Below, one piece after another: positions 12,837-22,206 of a DNA stretch of 36,833 nt (positions are counted from its first letter, which is position 1; every line of letters starts with the position of its first letter). The translations under genes were made by a program, and so were the position numbers. Location of the stretch: the IMG/VR virus record IMGVR_UViG_3300042691_009717, positions 1 through 36,833 of that record; one strand, 5' to 3'. The notes below the pieces were generated by a model. That model was given only the letters and a program-made list of their open reading frames with translations, was not told where the DNA came from and searched no databases. Source of the stretch: a virus.

Positions 12837-12885
12837 AATCTTCATAAGTAACTATTTAGGAGAGATAGCACTAATATTAAACTAA
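12787..12885 (+). CDS. Small hypothetical protein bridging to terminase (32 aa)
   Basis: Starts inside the end of the preceding gene and stops in a TAATG junction shared with the ATG of the small terminase gene, so reading it would deliver ribosomes to the terminase start. It begins MSKVYPQTKNKTRFQTEIF. The evidence is this junction and the otherwise unexplained 48-base gap; the encoded peptide resembles nothing I know. Confidence 0.45.
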   Translation: MSKVYPQTKNKTRFQTEIFISNYLGEIALILN

Positions 12886-13301
12886 TGGCAAAGAATAGAA
12901 CATATCTATCAAACTTACAAGAGTATGCCTATAAGTACATAGAAGAGTGTGAGAATAAACGTAAAGAACAATTATCTAATAAAGGTGACATTGTTAAAAT
13001 AGAGGATAGAAAGAATCCAACTATTGACTATTTCTTAACTATTTGGCTTCCAAAGAATTGTAAAAAGAATAAGAATATCCACATGAGTACTTATTATAGG
13101 TGGATGAAGTGGGAAAATACTGAAAAACAAAAGGTTATAAATGAAATAGATAACTTATTCAAATCACTTCAATTAGATATAGCAGCAAACGAAGGTAAAG
13201 GATTGCAATACCTTAAATATAAGTTTGGATGGACTGATAAAACAGAGAACAAGAACGAACACTCAGGAACGGTTAACATTACTGGGATGGAAATAAAGTG
13301 A
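12885..13301 (+). CDS. terS: Terminase small subunit (probable)
   Basis: At 138 residues it is within the size range of small terminases. It has an HTH-like segment (residues about 47-75, ending MSTYYRWMKW) and a C-terminal YLKYKFGWTDKTE, a pattern common at the end of small terminase proteins of Bacteroidota phages. Its role is to recognise the packaging site and recruit the large subunit. It overlaps the large subunit gene by 4 bases, in the standard TerS-TerL order. Confidence 0.75.
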   Translation: MAKNRTYLSNLQEYAYKYIEECENKRKEQLSNKGDIVKIEDRKNPTIDYFLTIWLPKNCKKNKNIHMSTYYRWMKWENTEKQKVINEIDNLFKSLQLDIAANEGKGLQYLKYKFGWTDKTENKNEHSGTVNITGMEIK

Positions 13302-14614
13302 AGTTACTATTTGACACAAATGAAAACGAAAAGCAGAAACAAGCTGCTGCGTACTGGATAGATAAAGAAACCTTTGAGATTATTTACGGGGGTTCTAAAG
13401 GGTCTGGCAAATCTTATTTAGGTGTTAATCTTATTTTCGGGGACGCTTTCATATATCCTGAAACGCATTATTTTATAGCACGTAAAGCCCTAAACGATCT
13501 AAGAAAGTTTACAATACCTTCTATACATGAAGTTTTTAATGTATGGGGTATAACTCCAAACTACTATAAATTTAATGGTCAGGATAATGTGTTTACTCTT
13601 TATAACGGTTCAAGGGTTTACTTATTAGAAGCTAGTTATCAACCTAGTGACCCTCAATATTATAGGTTTGGTTCTATGCAAATGACTAGGGGATGGATAG
13701 AAGAAGCTGGACAAATAGAAGAAGAGGCTAAAAACAACCTAGCAGCTAGTATAGGACGTTGGTATAACGATAGGTATAATATCAAGGGTAAACTACTGCA
13801 AACGTGTAACCCAGCTAAAAACTATCTTTATAAGGATTATAAGCTAAATAAAGAAGGCAAGTTACCACTAAGAAAGAAATTCATTCAGGCGTTGCCAACA
13901 GACAACAAAATGTTGGATTCAGGTTATTTGGATAACTTAGAACAAACGCTATCAAGAAACGAGAAAGAAAGGTTATTATTTGGTAATTGGGAGTATGACG
14001 ATGACCCATCGGCTTTATGTGACTATAATAAGATTATCGATATATTCTCAAACAACTTCGAAACATTGAATGGTGATAAGTACATTACGTGTGACGTTGC
14101 TCGTTTAGGGTCAGATAAAATAGTGATAGGTTTGTGGAATGGTTTAAAGGTTAAATTATACACATTTGAGAAACAAAGAATTACAGAATCGTATCAATTC
14201 ATTGAAAAGTTAAGGGTAGATAATAACGTGCCATTGAGTAAGGTTATAGCTGACGAAGATGGTGTTGGAGGCGGTTTGGTTGATATGCTTAAATGTAAGG
14301 GGTTTGTAAATAACAGTAAACCATTAAACGGTGAAAATTACACTAATCTTCAAGCTCAATGTGCCTTTATATTAGCTGAAAAAATCAACAAAAATGAGCT
14401 ATATATTCAGGAATGTGAGCCACAAGAACAGGCTTATATAATAGAAGAGTTAGAGCAATTAAAGCGAAAAGACGTAGATGGTGACGGCAAAATGGGTATA
14501 GTTCCAAAGGATTTGGTTAAGTCATTAATAGGTAGGTCACCAGATTATAGGGATGCATTATTAATGCGTATGTATTTTGAGTTAGATAAATCAGTTCCAA
14601 TGACATTCATGTAA
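13298..14614 (+). CDS. terL: Terminase large subunit
   Basis: Walker A GGSKGSGKS (31-39), Walker B region ending WIEEAGQ (133-139), coupling motif TCNP (169-172), and the nuclease domain carrying CDVARLGSDK (D266), IADEDGVGGG (D319, D321) and SPDYRDALLMR (D417, D420). ATPase plus RNase H-like nuclease is the packaging motor that cuts and pumps DNA into the procapsid. The 438-aa length is normal for the PBSX-like group. Followed by an AGTATTAT element and the chaperone. Confidence 0.97.
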   Translation: MKLLFDTNENEKQKQAAAYWIDKETFEIIYGGSKGSGKSYLGVNLIFGDAFIYPETHYFIARKALNDLRKFTIPSIHEVFNVWGITPNYYKFNGQDNVFTLYNGSRVYLLEASYQPSDPQYYRFGSMQMTRGWIEEAGQIEEEAKNNLAASIGRWYNDRYNIKGKLLQTCNPAKNYLYKDYKLNKEGKLPLRKKFIQALPTDNKMLDSGYLDNLEQTLSRNEKERLLFGNWEYDDDPSALCDYNKIIDIFSNNFETLNGDKYITCDVARLGSDKIVIGLWNGLKVKLYTFEKQRITESYQFIEKLRVDNNVPLSKVIADEDGVGGGLVDMLKCKGFVNNSKPLNGENYTNLQAQCAFILAEKINKNELYIQECEPQEQAYIIEELEQLKRKDVDGDGKMGIVPKDLVKSLIGRSPDYRDALLMRMYFELDKSVPMTFM

Positions 14615-14630
14615 CAAAATACTAATTTTT

Positions 14631-14638
14631 AGTATTAT
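14631..14638 (+). promoter_or_regulatory. AGTATTAT element (copy 2)
   Basis: Lies between the large terminase stop and the ATG at 14644, with a 5-base spacer TATAC. It is preceded by TAATTTTT. Confidence 0.6.
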
Positions 14639-14643
14639 TATAC

Positions 14644-15234
14644 ATGATTCCTTTAAGTGTAGGTAACCTAACTATAAAACAATATCACAAGTTCATTAAA
14701 GCCGTAAAAGAACGGTCTAATATTATTTTAGCTATTACTGATTTAACTCAGGATGACTTGGATAACATGCCATTAAAGAAGCTACGTAATCTTAATGACC
14801 GTGTAGGATTCCTTTTAAGCGATTATAATGACTTAGTTAGTGGTGTAGGTAAGATTCGCAAAAGAAAGTATCTAATAGTTAAAGGAAAGGTTTATAAAGC
14901 CTGTTTAGATGCTGACAAACTTAATACTAATCGATACACAGCATTAAAGACATTTAACCCTGATGAGAATTTAAATGATGTTTGTTCAGTAATCTACACC
15001 CCATTAAAAGGATTTGATAAGAATAAAGTATCTGACATCTCAAAAGACTTTGAGAACATAAAGGTTAAAAGAGTGTTAGGGGTTGTTTTTTTTTATTCAA
15101 ACTTATCAAAGAAACAGAAAGCAGATTTAAAATCATCTTTGATACAAGCGAAGTTGAATCTAATGAGCAAACTGTTGGAAGCGCAAGCCCCTCAGGAAGT
15201 TTTAGACAAAGTTATGGATGGTATTACGTTATAG
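14644..15234 (+). CDS. Tail assembly chaperone, short form (G-like)
   Basis: A 196-residue protein with an N-terminal domain (MIPLSVGNLTIKQYHKFIKA ... DNMPLKKL) and a basic central region of the kind found in tail assembly chaperones. The frame is overlapped from about residue 142 by a second open frame (-1), which extends 140 bases past its stop. Such G/GT pairs make two chaperone forms that coat the tape measure protein during tail assembly. Here the tape measure gene is about 7.5 kb downstream. AGTATTAT element at the start. Confidence 0.75.
   Translation: MIPLSVGNLTIKQYHKFIKAVKERSNIILAITDLTQDDLDNMPLKKLRNLNDRVGFLLSDYNDLVSGVGKIRKRKYLIVKGKVYKACLDADKLNTNRYTALKTFNPDENLNDVCSVIYTPLKGFDKNKVSDISKDFENIKVKRVLGVVFFYSNLSKKQKADLKSSLIQAKLNLMSKLLEAQAPQEVLDKVMDGITL
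15087..15093 (+). other. Candidate -1 slippery heptamer T TTT TTT
   Basis: Part of a T9 run (15086-15094). In the zero frame the codons are GTT TTT TTT TAT, giving an X XXY YYZ arrangement of all T. The -1 frame is open from 15069 onward, so slippage here would also reach the extension. Secondary to the TTTAAAA site 33 bases downstream. Confidence 0.4.
15126..15132 (+). other. Candidate -1 slippery heptamer T TTA AAA
   Basis: In zero frame the codons are GAT TTA AAA, so the heptamer T TTA AAA is correctly phased for simultaneous -1 slippage. TTTAAAA is a classic -1 frameshift sequence. After slipping, the next codon is ATC at 15132, and the frame stays open to 15374. I regard this as the better of two candidate sites; no downstream pseudoknot was worked out. 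Confidence 0.6.
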
Positions 15235-15374
15235 ATCAGGTTGCAAATGGAAGCGCAAACACAAGTTTTAATGATGTATTAGAGTGGAACATGGTTGATT
15301 TTTTAGTAAGAATACAGTATTTAAAACATAAAGGCGAAGTAGAGTTATTTGAATTAAAGTATGGGCGTTCTTGA
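15126..15374 (+). CDS. Tail assembly chaperone extension in the -1 frame (GT-like form)
   Basis: The -1 frame (codon starts at 15120, 15123 and so on) is open from 15069 to a TGA at 15374. Its products read as protein: IIFDTSEVESNEQTVG ... YGWYYVIDQVANGSANTSF, DVLEWNMVDFLVRIQYLKHK, ending FELKYGRS. It fills what would otherwise be a 126-base gap between the chaperone and the tail-completion gene. Fusion to the upstream frame by -1 slippage gives about 243 residues. The end overlaps the next ATG by 14 bases. The extension has no good start codon of its own, which favours frameshifting. Confidence 0.8.
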   Translation, partial: FKIIFDTSEVESNEQTVGSASPSGSFRQSYGWYYVIDQVANGSANTSFNDVLEWNMVDFLVRIQYLKHKGEVELFELKYGRS

Positions 15375-15906
15375 TAAAATAGATGCTTTTAGTTTAAAGC
15401 TAGTTGAAGACTTAAGAAACAACTTAGAAAGCAAAGACAGGTCAAGTAATAAGTCAGCTAATAGATTAGCAGCAAGTATAACACCAAAGGTAACCTTAAC
15501 AAGTGGCGGTGTAATACTTCAAGTACTAATGAATGATTATTGGTATTGGGTTAATTATGGAAGGGACAATGGTCCAGTAGCAGAAGAAGCAAAGATTAAG
15601 GATTGGATAAGAAGAAAGGGAATAGACCCAAGGGCGAAGATAAATAGTTGGAGAGAGGCTTACAGAAATAAAGTAGTAAAGAATAAAAGAGTAGAAGATT
15701 TAAAGCCAGTAAGCTATAAAAGTGCTATTCAACAGTTCGAGTACTTGGTAAGAAGGAAAGTAAAAGAAAAAGGGTTTGAAGGAAACAACTTTTTTAGCGA
15801 GGTTGTAGATGATGGTAGGTTAGATATATTAATGAATGAGGTAGCTCAGGAATTAGATATAGATGTAAACGGAACAGATTTAACACTATTAATAACAAGT
15901 AAGTAA
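15361..15906 (+). CDS. Tail completion / HK97 gp10-like protein (181 aa)
   Basis: The pattern NDYWYWVNYGRDNGP, followed by IKDWIRRKGIDP, is characteristic of the HK97-gp10-like tail or neck completion family in Bacteroidota phages. The N-terminal third is helical and the C-terminal third acidic. These proteins join the tail to the head or cap the tail tube. It overlaps the chaperone extension by 14 bases and the next gene by 1 base. Its exact structural position is inferred. Confidence 0.75.
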   Translation: MGVLDKIDAFSLKLVEDLRNNLESKDRSSNKSANRLAASITPKVTLTSGGVILQVLMNDYWYWVNYGRDNGPVAEEAKIKDWIRRKGIDPRAKINSWREAYRNKVVKNKRVEDLKPVSYKSAIQQFEYLVRRKVKEKGFEGNNFFSEVVDDGRLDILMNEVAQELDIDVNGTDLTLLITSK

Positions 15907-17156
15907 TGGCAATAACTGTAAATCAGCAGCCCTCAGCATATCAACCAGCGTACTCACCACTTATATTTGAGGCTACAAGCACACAAATAGCATCAGCTAA
16001 CTTTACTTACACTATTGTATGTACTGACTTAATCACATCAGCTACTGAAACATTCGAATATGAACAAGCCCCAGTAACAGGAGAATTAGTATTTGATGCT
16101 TTTGATTTCGTAAATAGATACATAAAAAACTACGTACCTAATAACGTTTATGGGTTTCAAAAGTGTACCGATGCTATTCGTAAAATAAGAGTAAACATAG
16201 GAGAAACTTACGGAACTACTCCTACTTATTATGTAGGGTCAAACATTGATTTTATTGTATGGAATGGGTGTGTTGAATATTTAGAATATCCAAACTACGA
16301 CCAAACAGATTATGTTTATAAGAACTCAACAAACAATTACAAGTATATCACTTCAGATACTTACAACACATTAACAGGGTTCTACACGTCTAACAAAGTA
16401 ACATATGAAGATAAAAGCCATTTCTTATATTGTTTATCAAGTGAAGATAATGACTTAGAGTTCATAAGAATTAATTGTTATGATTCAAGTGGGACGTTAT
16501 TACACTATTCGGATATAGATAATCCTTACGAAGCTGGTACTAATTATTTGGACAAATTTGTCTGCATTGATGTAGGGGCTAAGGGTTTAACCGAAATATC
16601 GTCTGGTCTAGTAACTGGTACATATCCGATATTAACGTCTTCAGTAGCTTATTACGATGTGATAGATGCTTATACTATGCCACCAGCAACAGCTAGACAA
16701 AACGTGTCAAGATTTTATATAGGATGTGAGGCAAAGCACGATTTATACACTTTACACTTTTTAGATAAAAAGGGTAACTATGAAACATTACACTTCCCTA
16801 AAAAGAGTGAGATAAGTTTAGAGGGTGAAAAGTCAACGTATAATCAAACACCTTATAGATTAAGTTCTAACACATGGGCTTATTCAACTAACACCCCAAA
16901 CAAAAGGGTGTTTAATTCTAATTCACAAAAGGCATTTAAGTTAAACTCTGATTGGTTGCAAAAGAATACAGTTGAGTTTTATTCACACATAGTTAATAGT
17001 CCTAGTGTTTATTTAGATATGGGTTCAACTATTGGTTTAATTCCTGTGATAGTATCAAATAATGCTATTCCTATTCCTAACATGAATGATAGAAATTTAC
17101 GTTCTATTCAGGTAGACATTCGTTATACATTTAAAGAAACTTGGCAAAATGGCTAG
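15906..17156 (+). CDS. Tail tip or baseplate structural protein (416 aa)
   Basis: Beta-rich, with many T, S, N and Y, and no signal peptide. The segment YTLHFLDKKGNYETLHFP is a motif found in tail proteins of Bacteroidota phages. It ends IRYTFKETW, followed by the start of the next gene with an 8-base overlap. Its place between tail completion and the larger baseplate protein suggests a distal-tail component. Exact role not resolvable from sequence. Confidence 0.7.
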   Translation: MAITVNQQPSAYQPAYSPLIFEATSTQIASANFTYTIVCTDLITSATETFEYEQAPVTGELVFDAFDFVNRYIKNYVPNNVYGFQKCTDAIRKIRVNIGETYGTTPTYYVGSNIDFIVWNGCVEYLEYPNYDQTDYVYKNSTNNYKYITSDTYNTLTGFYTSNKVTYEDKSHFLYCLSSEDNDLEFIRINCYDSSGTLLHYSDIDNPYEAGTNYLDKFVCIDVGAKGLTEISSGLVTGTYPILTSSVAYYDVIDAYTMPPATARQNVSRFYIGCEAKHDLYTLHFLDKKGNYETLHFPKKSEISLEGEKSTYNQTPYRLSSNTWAYSTNTPNKRVFNSNSQKAFKLNSDWLQKNTVEFYSHIVNSPSVYLDMGSTIGLIPVIVSNNAIPIPNMNDRNLRSIQVDIRYTFKETWQNG

Positions 17157-19497
17157 GACTAGATTAGCATTATATAACGAACAAGGCTCACCAACAATAA
17201 GCCTAACTAACTGCCCTGTATTGGAGGACATTCCTATTTCTTTAACTTATGAAGTAGCAGATGTAAGAACCCCTGAAAAGGGAAAGGGGTCAAGAAGTAA
17301 GACTGTTTTAATACCAGCTACGCAGGAAACAAATATATTCTTTCAAAACATATTTAATGTTAATATAAGTCTATCTAAGTTCAATCCTGCTAAAAAGGTA
17401 ACAGCCATTTATTATAAGAATGAAATACCTCAAATAGTAGGGTTATTAAGATTAATAAAGATACGTAGGTCAGATAATGGAAAGAAGTTTTATGAGTGTA
17501 TTATCGTATCTGGTTCTTCTGCTTTCTTTAATTCAATAGGAGGTCTTTATTTAACCGACCTAGACTTTAGCGAGATTGACCACACTTTGAATTATGGCAA
17601 TATAGCTGGTAGTTGGGCAAATACTTCAGGTAGTACTTGGACATCAACCAATGCAAGTAGAGCTTATCCAATGATTAACTGGGGGGATAATAAAGATGTT
17701 TTAACTACATTAAGCCCTAAGAACTTTAGATTATGTTTATTTGCTAGGGACATTTTATTGAAAATGTTTATAGCACAGGGTTATACATGGGAAAGCACAT
17801 TCTTAGATTCAAATTTATTTAAAAGGTTAATAGTAACCCCAACAAAAGGAATATCTTTAGATTCAACTACAATAGCTAATAATAAAATGTTAGCAGTAGC
17901 AAATGGTACTGAGAAAGTATATAACGGTGTTTCTTTAACTTATAACACTGGCTTGCTGACTTATAATAATGCTTCATATACAAACGTTAACTTTCAAAGT
18001 GAAACGTATGATACAGGCAATATATTTACTACTCCAAACTTAACACCAGCCACATCAAATACTTATAATACGACTACTAATATAGGATTAACAATAGTTA
18101 TAAAGAAAGGAGTAAATGATGTAAGCGCACAATGTGCAGGTGTAAGTGGTCAATTTATTGTAACCATATTAAAAGGCTCGGCAGCTATTGGAAGTGCATC
18201 GGTTAACTTATCGAATATATCTTTAGGCTCAAGTGCAGTAAATTACTGTACTGTAAGTCTACCTAATGTTAACTTGTTAGCAGCAACAAACTATACCGTA
18301 AACATTCATGCTATTAGTTTAAATATGATCTCGTCTGCTGGCTCAGGAACTTATACAATGGATGTTACTGTGGCTAATGGGTCTAACTATTCGACTGAAT
18401 TTTCAAGCAATCAAGCCTACGATGGTATTTCAGTAAGTGCTAATAATGCAATACCAGAGAATGTTAAGCAGTCAGACTTCTTTAGTTGGATATGTAGAAG
18501 GTTTCATTTGTTTGTAATGCCTGACAAAAACAATCCAAAGAATCTAATAATAGAAGATAGAGAGAATTTCTATTTAACAACTTCAAAGAATTGGACATTA
18601 AAGCATGATTCAAGTATAGATGAAGAAATTATACCATTAGGTGAGTTTGATACAACCGTATATAAGTTTACTGATAAAGAAGATAAAGACTATTTCAATT
18701 CATGGCATCAAGATACTTATAAAAATGTTTACGGCTCTTATGATAAGATAGTAACTAATGACTTTGTAAATAGTGATAAAACTATATCAACTGGATTCAG
18801 TCCTACACCTTATGGAAAGAACCCGTATAGTAATATATTAACGGCAGTAATAGAACAGAAACAAAATGGAGTAGTTACCGAGATTAAACCAAACATTCGT
18901 TTATTATATTACAAACAGATTAATTTGGTTAATGCTCAATGGACTTTTACAACAAATTCAGGAAATTACACATATACCAATTACCCTCATGCTGGGCATA
19001 CTGACAATCCTTATAATCCAACTTTAGATTTAAACTGGGGTTTACCTAACTTACCTTATGTTTATCCTAATCAGTTTTGGACTACAAATAATGCTTATAA
19101 TAAGTATTATTCAAGATACATCAATCAAATAACAGATAAGAACTCAAAGATAGTAGTTACACATTTTTATTTAGATGCACAGGACATAATGGACTTTGAT
19201 TTTAGAAACCCTATTTATTATGTGAATAAGAGTAATGAGGGAGCTTATTATTTAGTGAATAAGATAATTGATTACAACCCTTTAAAAGAACAGAGTACAA
19301 AAGTAGAGTTATTGAAGTTAACTAATTACGATGAGTTCACTCCGACTGATATTGATATGAGTGGTGGAGTAGGAGGGGGTAATAACTCGTATGAAAGAGT
19401 TTTCTTAGATAATATTACTAAGGGGGATGATAACACAAATTACGGGGAAAATTCAATGATTGTAGGTGGTACAGGAAATTATATAGCAAATGGCTAG
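17149..19497 (+). CDS. Large tail/baseplate protein (782 aa)
   Basis: The N-terminal domain (RTPEKGKGSRSKTVLIPATQ) and the following region are of a family I recognise from Bacteroidota phage tail-tip proteins, analogous in placement to tail-associated adhesion or hub proteins. The middle is rich in T, S, G and N, and beta-strand-like. The C-terminus (GGVGGGNNSYERVF ... IVGGTGNYIANG) is a glycine-rich head of the kind that attaches fibres. No lysozyme or peptidase motif was seen. It overlaps both neighbours by 8 bases. Confidence 0.75.
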   Translation: MARTRLALYNEQGSPTISLTNCPVLEDIPISLTYEVADVRTPEKGKGSRSKTVLIPATQETNIFFQNIFNVNISLSKFNPAKKVTAIYYKNEIPQIVGLLRLIKIRRSDNGKKFYECIIVSGSSAFFNSIGGLYLTDLDFSEIDHTLNYGNIAGSWANTSGSTWTSTNASRAYPMINWGDNKDVLTTLSPKNFRLCLFARDILLKMFIAQGYTWESTFLDSNLFKRLIVTPTKGISLDSTTIANNKMLAVANGTEKVYNGVSLTYNTGLLTYNNASYTNVNFQSETYDTGNIFTTPNLTPATSNTYNTTTNIGLTIVIKKGVNDVSAQCAGVSGQFIVTILKGSAAIGSASVNLSNISLGSSAVNYCTVSLPNVNLLAATNYTVNIHAISLNMISSAGSGTYTMDVTVANGSNYSTEFSSNQAYDGISVSANNAIPENVKQSDFFSWICRRFHLFVMPDKNNPKNLIIEDRENFYLTTSKNWTLKHDSSIDEEIIPLGEFDTTVYKFTDKEDKDYFNSWHQDTYKNVYGSYDKIVTNDFVNSDKTISTGFSPTPYGKNPYSNILTAVIEQKQNGVVTEIKPNIRLLYYKQINLVNAQWTFTTNSGNYTYTNYPHAGHTDNPYNPTLDLNWGLPNLPYVYPNQFWTTNNAYNKYYSRYINQITDKNSKIVVTHFYLDAQDIMDFDFRNPIYYVNKSNEGAYYLVNKIIDYNPLKEQSTKVELLKLTNYDEFTPTDIDMSGGVGGGNNSYERVFLDNITKGDDNTNYGENSMIVGGTGNYIANG

Positions 19498-19714
19498 GAA
19501 TATTATATTATTAAATTGTAACAGAGTAGTTGTTCAACCAGACGTTGAAAACTTCACAGGTATAGGATTGAGTGATATGGTAATAGATTCAAGTTACTCA
19601 AATACAACACAAATAGCAGGCTTCTCAGGTGGAGGCGGTTCAGGTAGTGGAGAGGTAATAGATTTAGGAAATAGAAATGATTTAGGACAATTTAACATAG
19701 GCGATAGAGTTTAA
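19490..19714 (+). CDS. Small glycine-rich tail protein (74 aa)
   Basis: Short, with a glycine/serine linker (GFSGGGGSGSGE) near residue 45. The start context CAAATGGCTAGGA repeats that of the large upstream tail gene. It lies between the tail-tip protein and the fibre, overlapping upstream by 8 bases and ending 2 bases before the next start. It may be a connector or fibre adaptor; function not established. Confidence 0.65.
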   Translation: MARNIILLNCNRVVVQPDVENFTGIGLSDMVIDSSYSNTTQIAGFSGGGGSGSGEVIDLGNRNDLGQFNIGDRV

Positions 19715-19716
19715 AC

Positions 19717-21474
19717 ATGGGTAAATTTATATTAGGAGGCATAAGTTCCTCACAACTTTCGACATTAGTATTAGACCAAAAAGAGTTGGTTTACGATGTT
19801 GATAATAACCAAATATTCTACGGTGATGGAACTGCAACTGGCGGACTTCCTTTAGCTGGTATTACTGGAATCAATGCAAGTGCAGGGACTACTTCAAACA
19901 ATTTATCTAATATTGTTTTTAGCAATTCTAATGGTGTTTCATTTGGTTTAAATGGTTCAACAGTAACAGCTAGTGTTTCAGTAACAGCAGCAGGTGATGG
20001 GATAAATAGAATCTCAGCAGGGACACAAATAGCTGGCACAAATCAAACAGTTGTATTCAGTAATTCAAACGGGATTACGTTTGGAATGAGTAACAACAGT
20101 GTAGTTACCGCATCTCATAATGGGTTAACAACTGCTATGGCTTCAAATGCAGGTAGTAACTTTGTTAATACATCTCAATCTAGTTTATTCCAACAAGTAT
20201 CTAATACCTCTAACATTACAGTTAATGCTGTAAACATTACTGATGCAAGAATAAGAGCTATTGTAGATGGTGCAGCAACTATAAGTACTGGCTCAGTGAG
20301 ATTCTCTAACTCTAATGGCATTACATTTGGGATTAATGGGAATACAATCACAGCAAGCCATAACGGGATAACTCAACAATCTACACAGCCAGTTGCTTTT
20401 TCAGCTTCCAATGGTTCGGCTCAATTTGAAACACTTTATTTTTCAGAAGGTAATGGTGTTACATTTTCAACCGACCACATAGCAGGTACGGATATTTTAA
20501 AGGCAAGCGTTAAAACAGATTATGCAGGAACTCAAACAGGAGCAACAAATGCAAGTATAACAGTAAATTCAAATGGTGTTTCTGTATCTGTAGCCCCTGC
20601 TGGTGGTAACGTAGTAATTAGTGCAGGTGGAGCATTTACATCAGTAAGCGATTTTAGTTTTGCAAATGGTGGCGGTGTAAGTTGGGGATTGAATGGCTCT
20701 ACAATTACAGCAAGTGTTAACGCTGGTGGTGGAGCAAATACAATAAGTACTTACATACCTTATTATCCTGCATCAACAGGAGCGCAAACATTAGGGGCGC
20801 AAGGTACTAGTTCTGCTTCAGCTTGGTTCTTCCCTGTATCAGTTGTTCAACCAGTAGCAATGGATAGACTTGAACAGTTAATGACTGCTTCACTATTATC
20901 GTCTTCTGTTTCATTTCAGCAAACTGTAACACATCAATTTGGTATATTCTCAAACAATGCAGGAACTTTAAGCCGTATTAGTTCAAGTTCTTATTCAGTA
21001 GCTATCACAGGTAGTTCAGTATCTCACACCTTATCATGCCCAGTTTCTTATGGCACAGGTGGAGGATATACATATACAACCATAACAGCAACAGCAACAA
21101 ATGCGGCTCAATCTTTATTTGGAACGGCTGGTAATAGAATTATGACTTTTGGATTTGGTAATACAATGACATTAAGCGAGGGTTTATATTGGTTAGGTAT
21201 TCATCAAAGACAAAGCTCATCAAGTGCTAACGGAGGTATGGCATTTGCCTTAGCTGGTAACGTTATGGCAGCCCCAGTTAACGCAGGTGGTTTAGGTTCA
21301 AGTACAGCAGCTTATACAGGAACGGCAAACACTCTTTATAAAATTCCTTGGGGTGTTGCAACTTCAACAGGCTCGGCTGGTTATGGTGGTTCTGTTTTAC
21401 CAGATGCAGTTAATGTAACTGCTATGGGTATGACTGTAACCGTTATGCCAATGATGACTTTTATAGATAGATAA
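19717..21474 (+). CDS. Tail fibre / receptor-binding protein with internal repeats (585 aa)
   Basis: Starts MGKFILGGISSSQLST. It then contains about five imperfect copies of a roughly 20-residue block: FSNSNGVSFGLNGSTVTAS near residues 68-86, then FSNSNGITFGMSNNSVVTAS, FSNSNGITFGINGNTITAS, and degenerate forms further along. These look like trimeric beta-prism or beta-helix shaft repeats. The C-terminal 250 residues are a different S/T/G/A-rich region, likely the receptor-binding tip. Mode of assembly and receptor are unknown. Confidence 0.8.
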   Translation: MGKFILGGISSSQLSTLVLDQKELVYDVDNNQIFYGDGTATGGLPLAGITGINASAGTTSNNLSNIVFSNSNGVSFGLNGSTVTASVSVTAAGDGINRISAGTQIAGTNQTVVFSNSNGITFGMSNNSVVTASHNGLTTAMASNAGSNFVNTSQSSLFQQVSNTSNITVNAVNITDARIRAIVDGAATISTGSVRFSNSNGITFGINGNTITASHNGITQQSTQPVAFSASNGSAQFETLYFSEGNGVTFSTDHIAGTDILKASVKTDYAGTQTGATNASITVNSNGVSVSVAPAGGNVVISAGGAFTSVSDFSFANGGGVSWGLNGSTITASVNAGGGANTISTYIPYYPASTGAQTLGAQGTSSASAWFFPVSVVQPVAMDRLEQLMTASLLSSSVSFQQTVTHQFGIFSNNAGTLSRISSSSYSVAITGSSVSHTLSCPVSYGTGGGYTYTTITATATNAAQSLFGTAGNRIMTFGFGNTMTLSEGLYWLGIHQRQSSSSANGGMAFALAGNVMAAPVNAGGLGSSTAAYTGTANTLYKIPWGVATSTGSAGYGGSVLPDAVNVTAMGMTVTVMPMMTFIDR

Positions 21475-21484
21475 ACAAACAAAT

Positions 21485-22195
21485 ATGATAATAGGACTAG
21501 AATCAGGCAAACACAATGAAGATTTAGAATCTTCTGCAAAGCGAATCAAAGAAAGTGGTTCGTGGAAAAAACAAAGGGTTATAATGTTAATCCCAGCAGG
21601 TAAAATGATACCTACAAAAGTTTATTTAAGCCATTGCGCTTTAATATTCCCACCAAACCAAGCGAGTTATAAAATGGCTGCAATAGGTATGGAAGTAGGC
21701 GAAGCATTTAGTGAATCAATAGAACAAATATTACAACACCCTGAACTATCACAATGGGAATACATATTGACTATTGAACATGATAATATCCCTCAACCCG
21801 ATGCACTTGTAAAACTTTTGGAAAGAATGGAGCAACACCCTGAGTTTGATTGTATAGGTGGTCTTTATTGGACAAAAGGAGAGGGTGGAGTACCTCAAAT
21901 TTGGGGAGACCCTAATGATGCTTTAAATTTTAGACCACAAGCACCAGACCCAAACGGCGGTTTAGTAGAATGCTGTGGAACTGGAATGGGTTTTAATCTT
22001 TGGAGAATGTCAATGTTTAAAGATGATAGATTAAGAAAACCATTTTTTAAAACACTAAAAGGACATGAAGGCGAAGGTGTAGGAACACAAGACCTATATT
22101 TCTGGGGTGATGCAAGAAAATACGGTCACAGATGCGCTATTGATTGCAGTGTAAAGATTGGTCATTACGACCACGTAAATGATATAACATGGTAA
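21485..22195 (+). CDS. Family 2-like glycosyltransferase (236 aa)
   Basis: The central motif ILTIEHDNIPQPDALVKLLE matches the GT-A DxD-type nucleotide-sugar region (EHDN). DCIGGLYWTKGEG and ECCGTGMGFNLWRM match later GT2-like motifs, and EGVGTQDLYFW resembles the general base/acceptor region. No TM helix, so cytosolic. It has the AAACAAACAAAT leader of later-acquired genes here. It could glycosylate the fibre, capsid or phage DNA, or alter host glycans. It overlaps the methyltransferase start region by 7 bases of upstream frame only. Confidence 0.8.
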   Translation: MIIGLESGKHNEDLESSAKRIKESGSWKKQRVIMLIPAGKMIPTKVYLSHCALIFPPNQASYKMAAIGMEVGEAFSESIEQILQHPELSQWEYILTIEHDNIPQPDALVKLLERMEQHPEFDCIGGLYWTKGEGGVPQIWGDPNDALNFRPQAPDPNGGLVECCGTGMGFNLWRMSMFKDDRLRKPFFKTLKGHEGEGVGTQDLYFWGDARKYGHRCAIDCSVKIGHYDHVNDITW

Positions 22196-22206
22196 AACAA
22201 ACAAAT

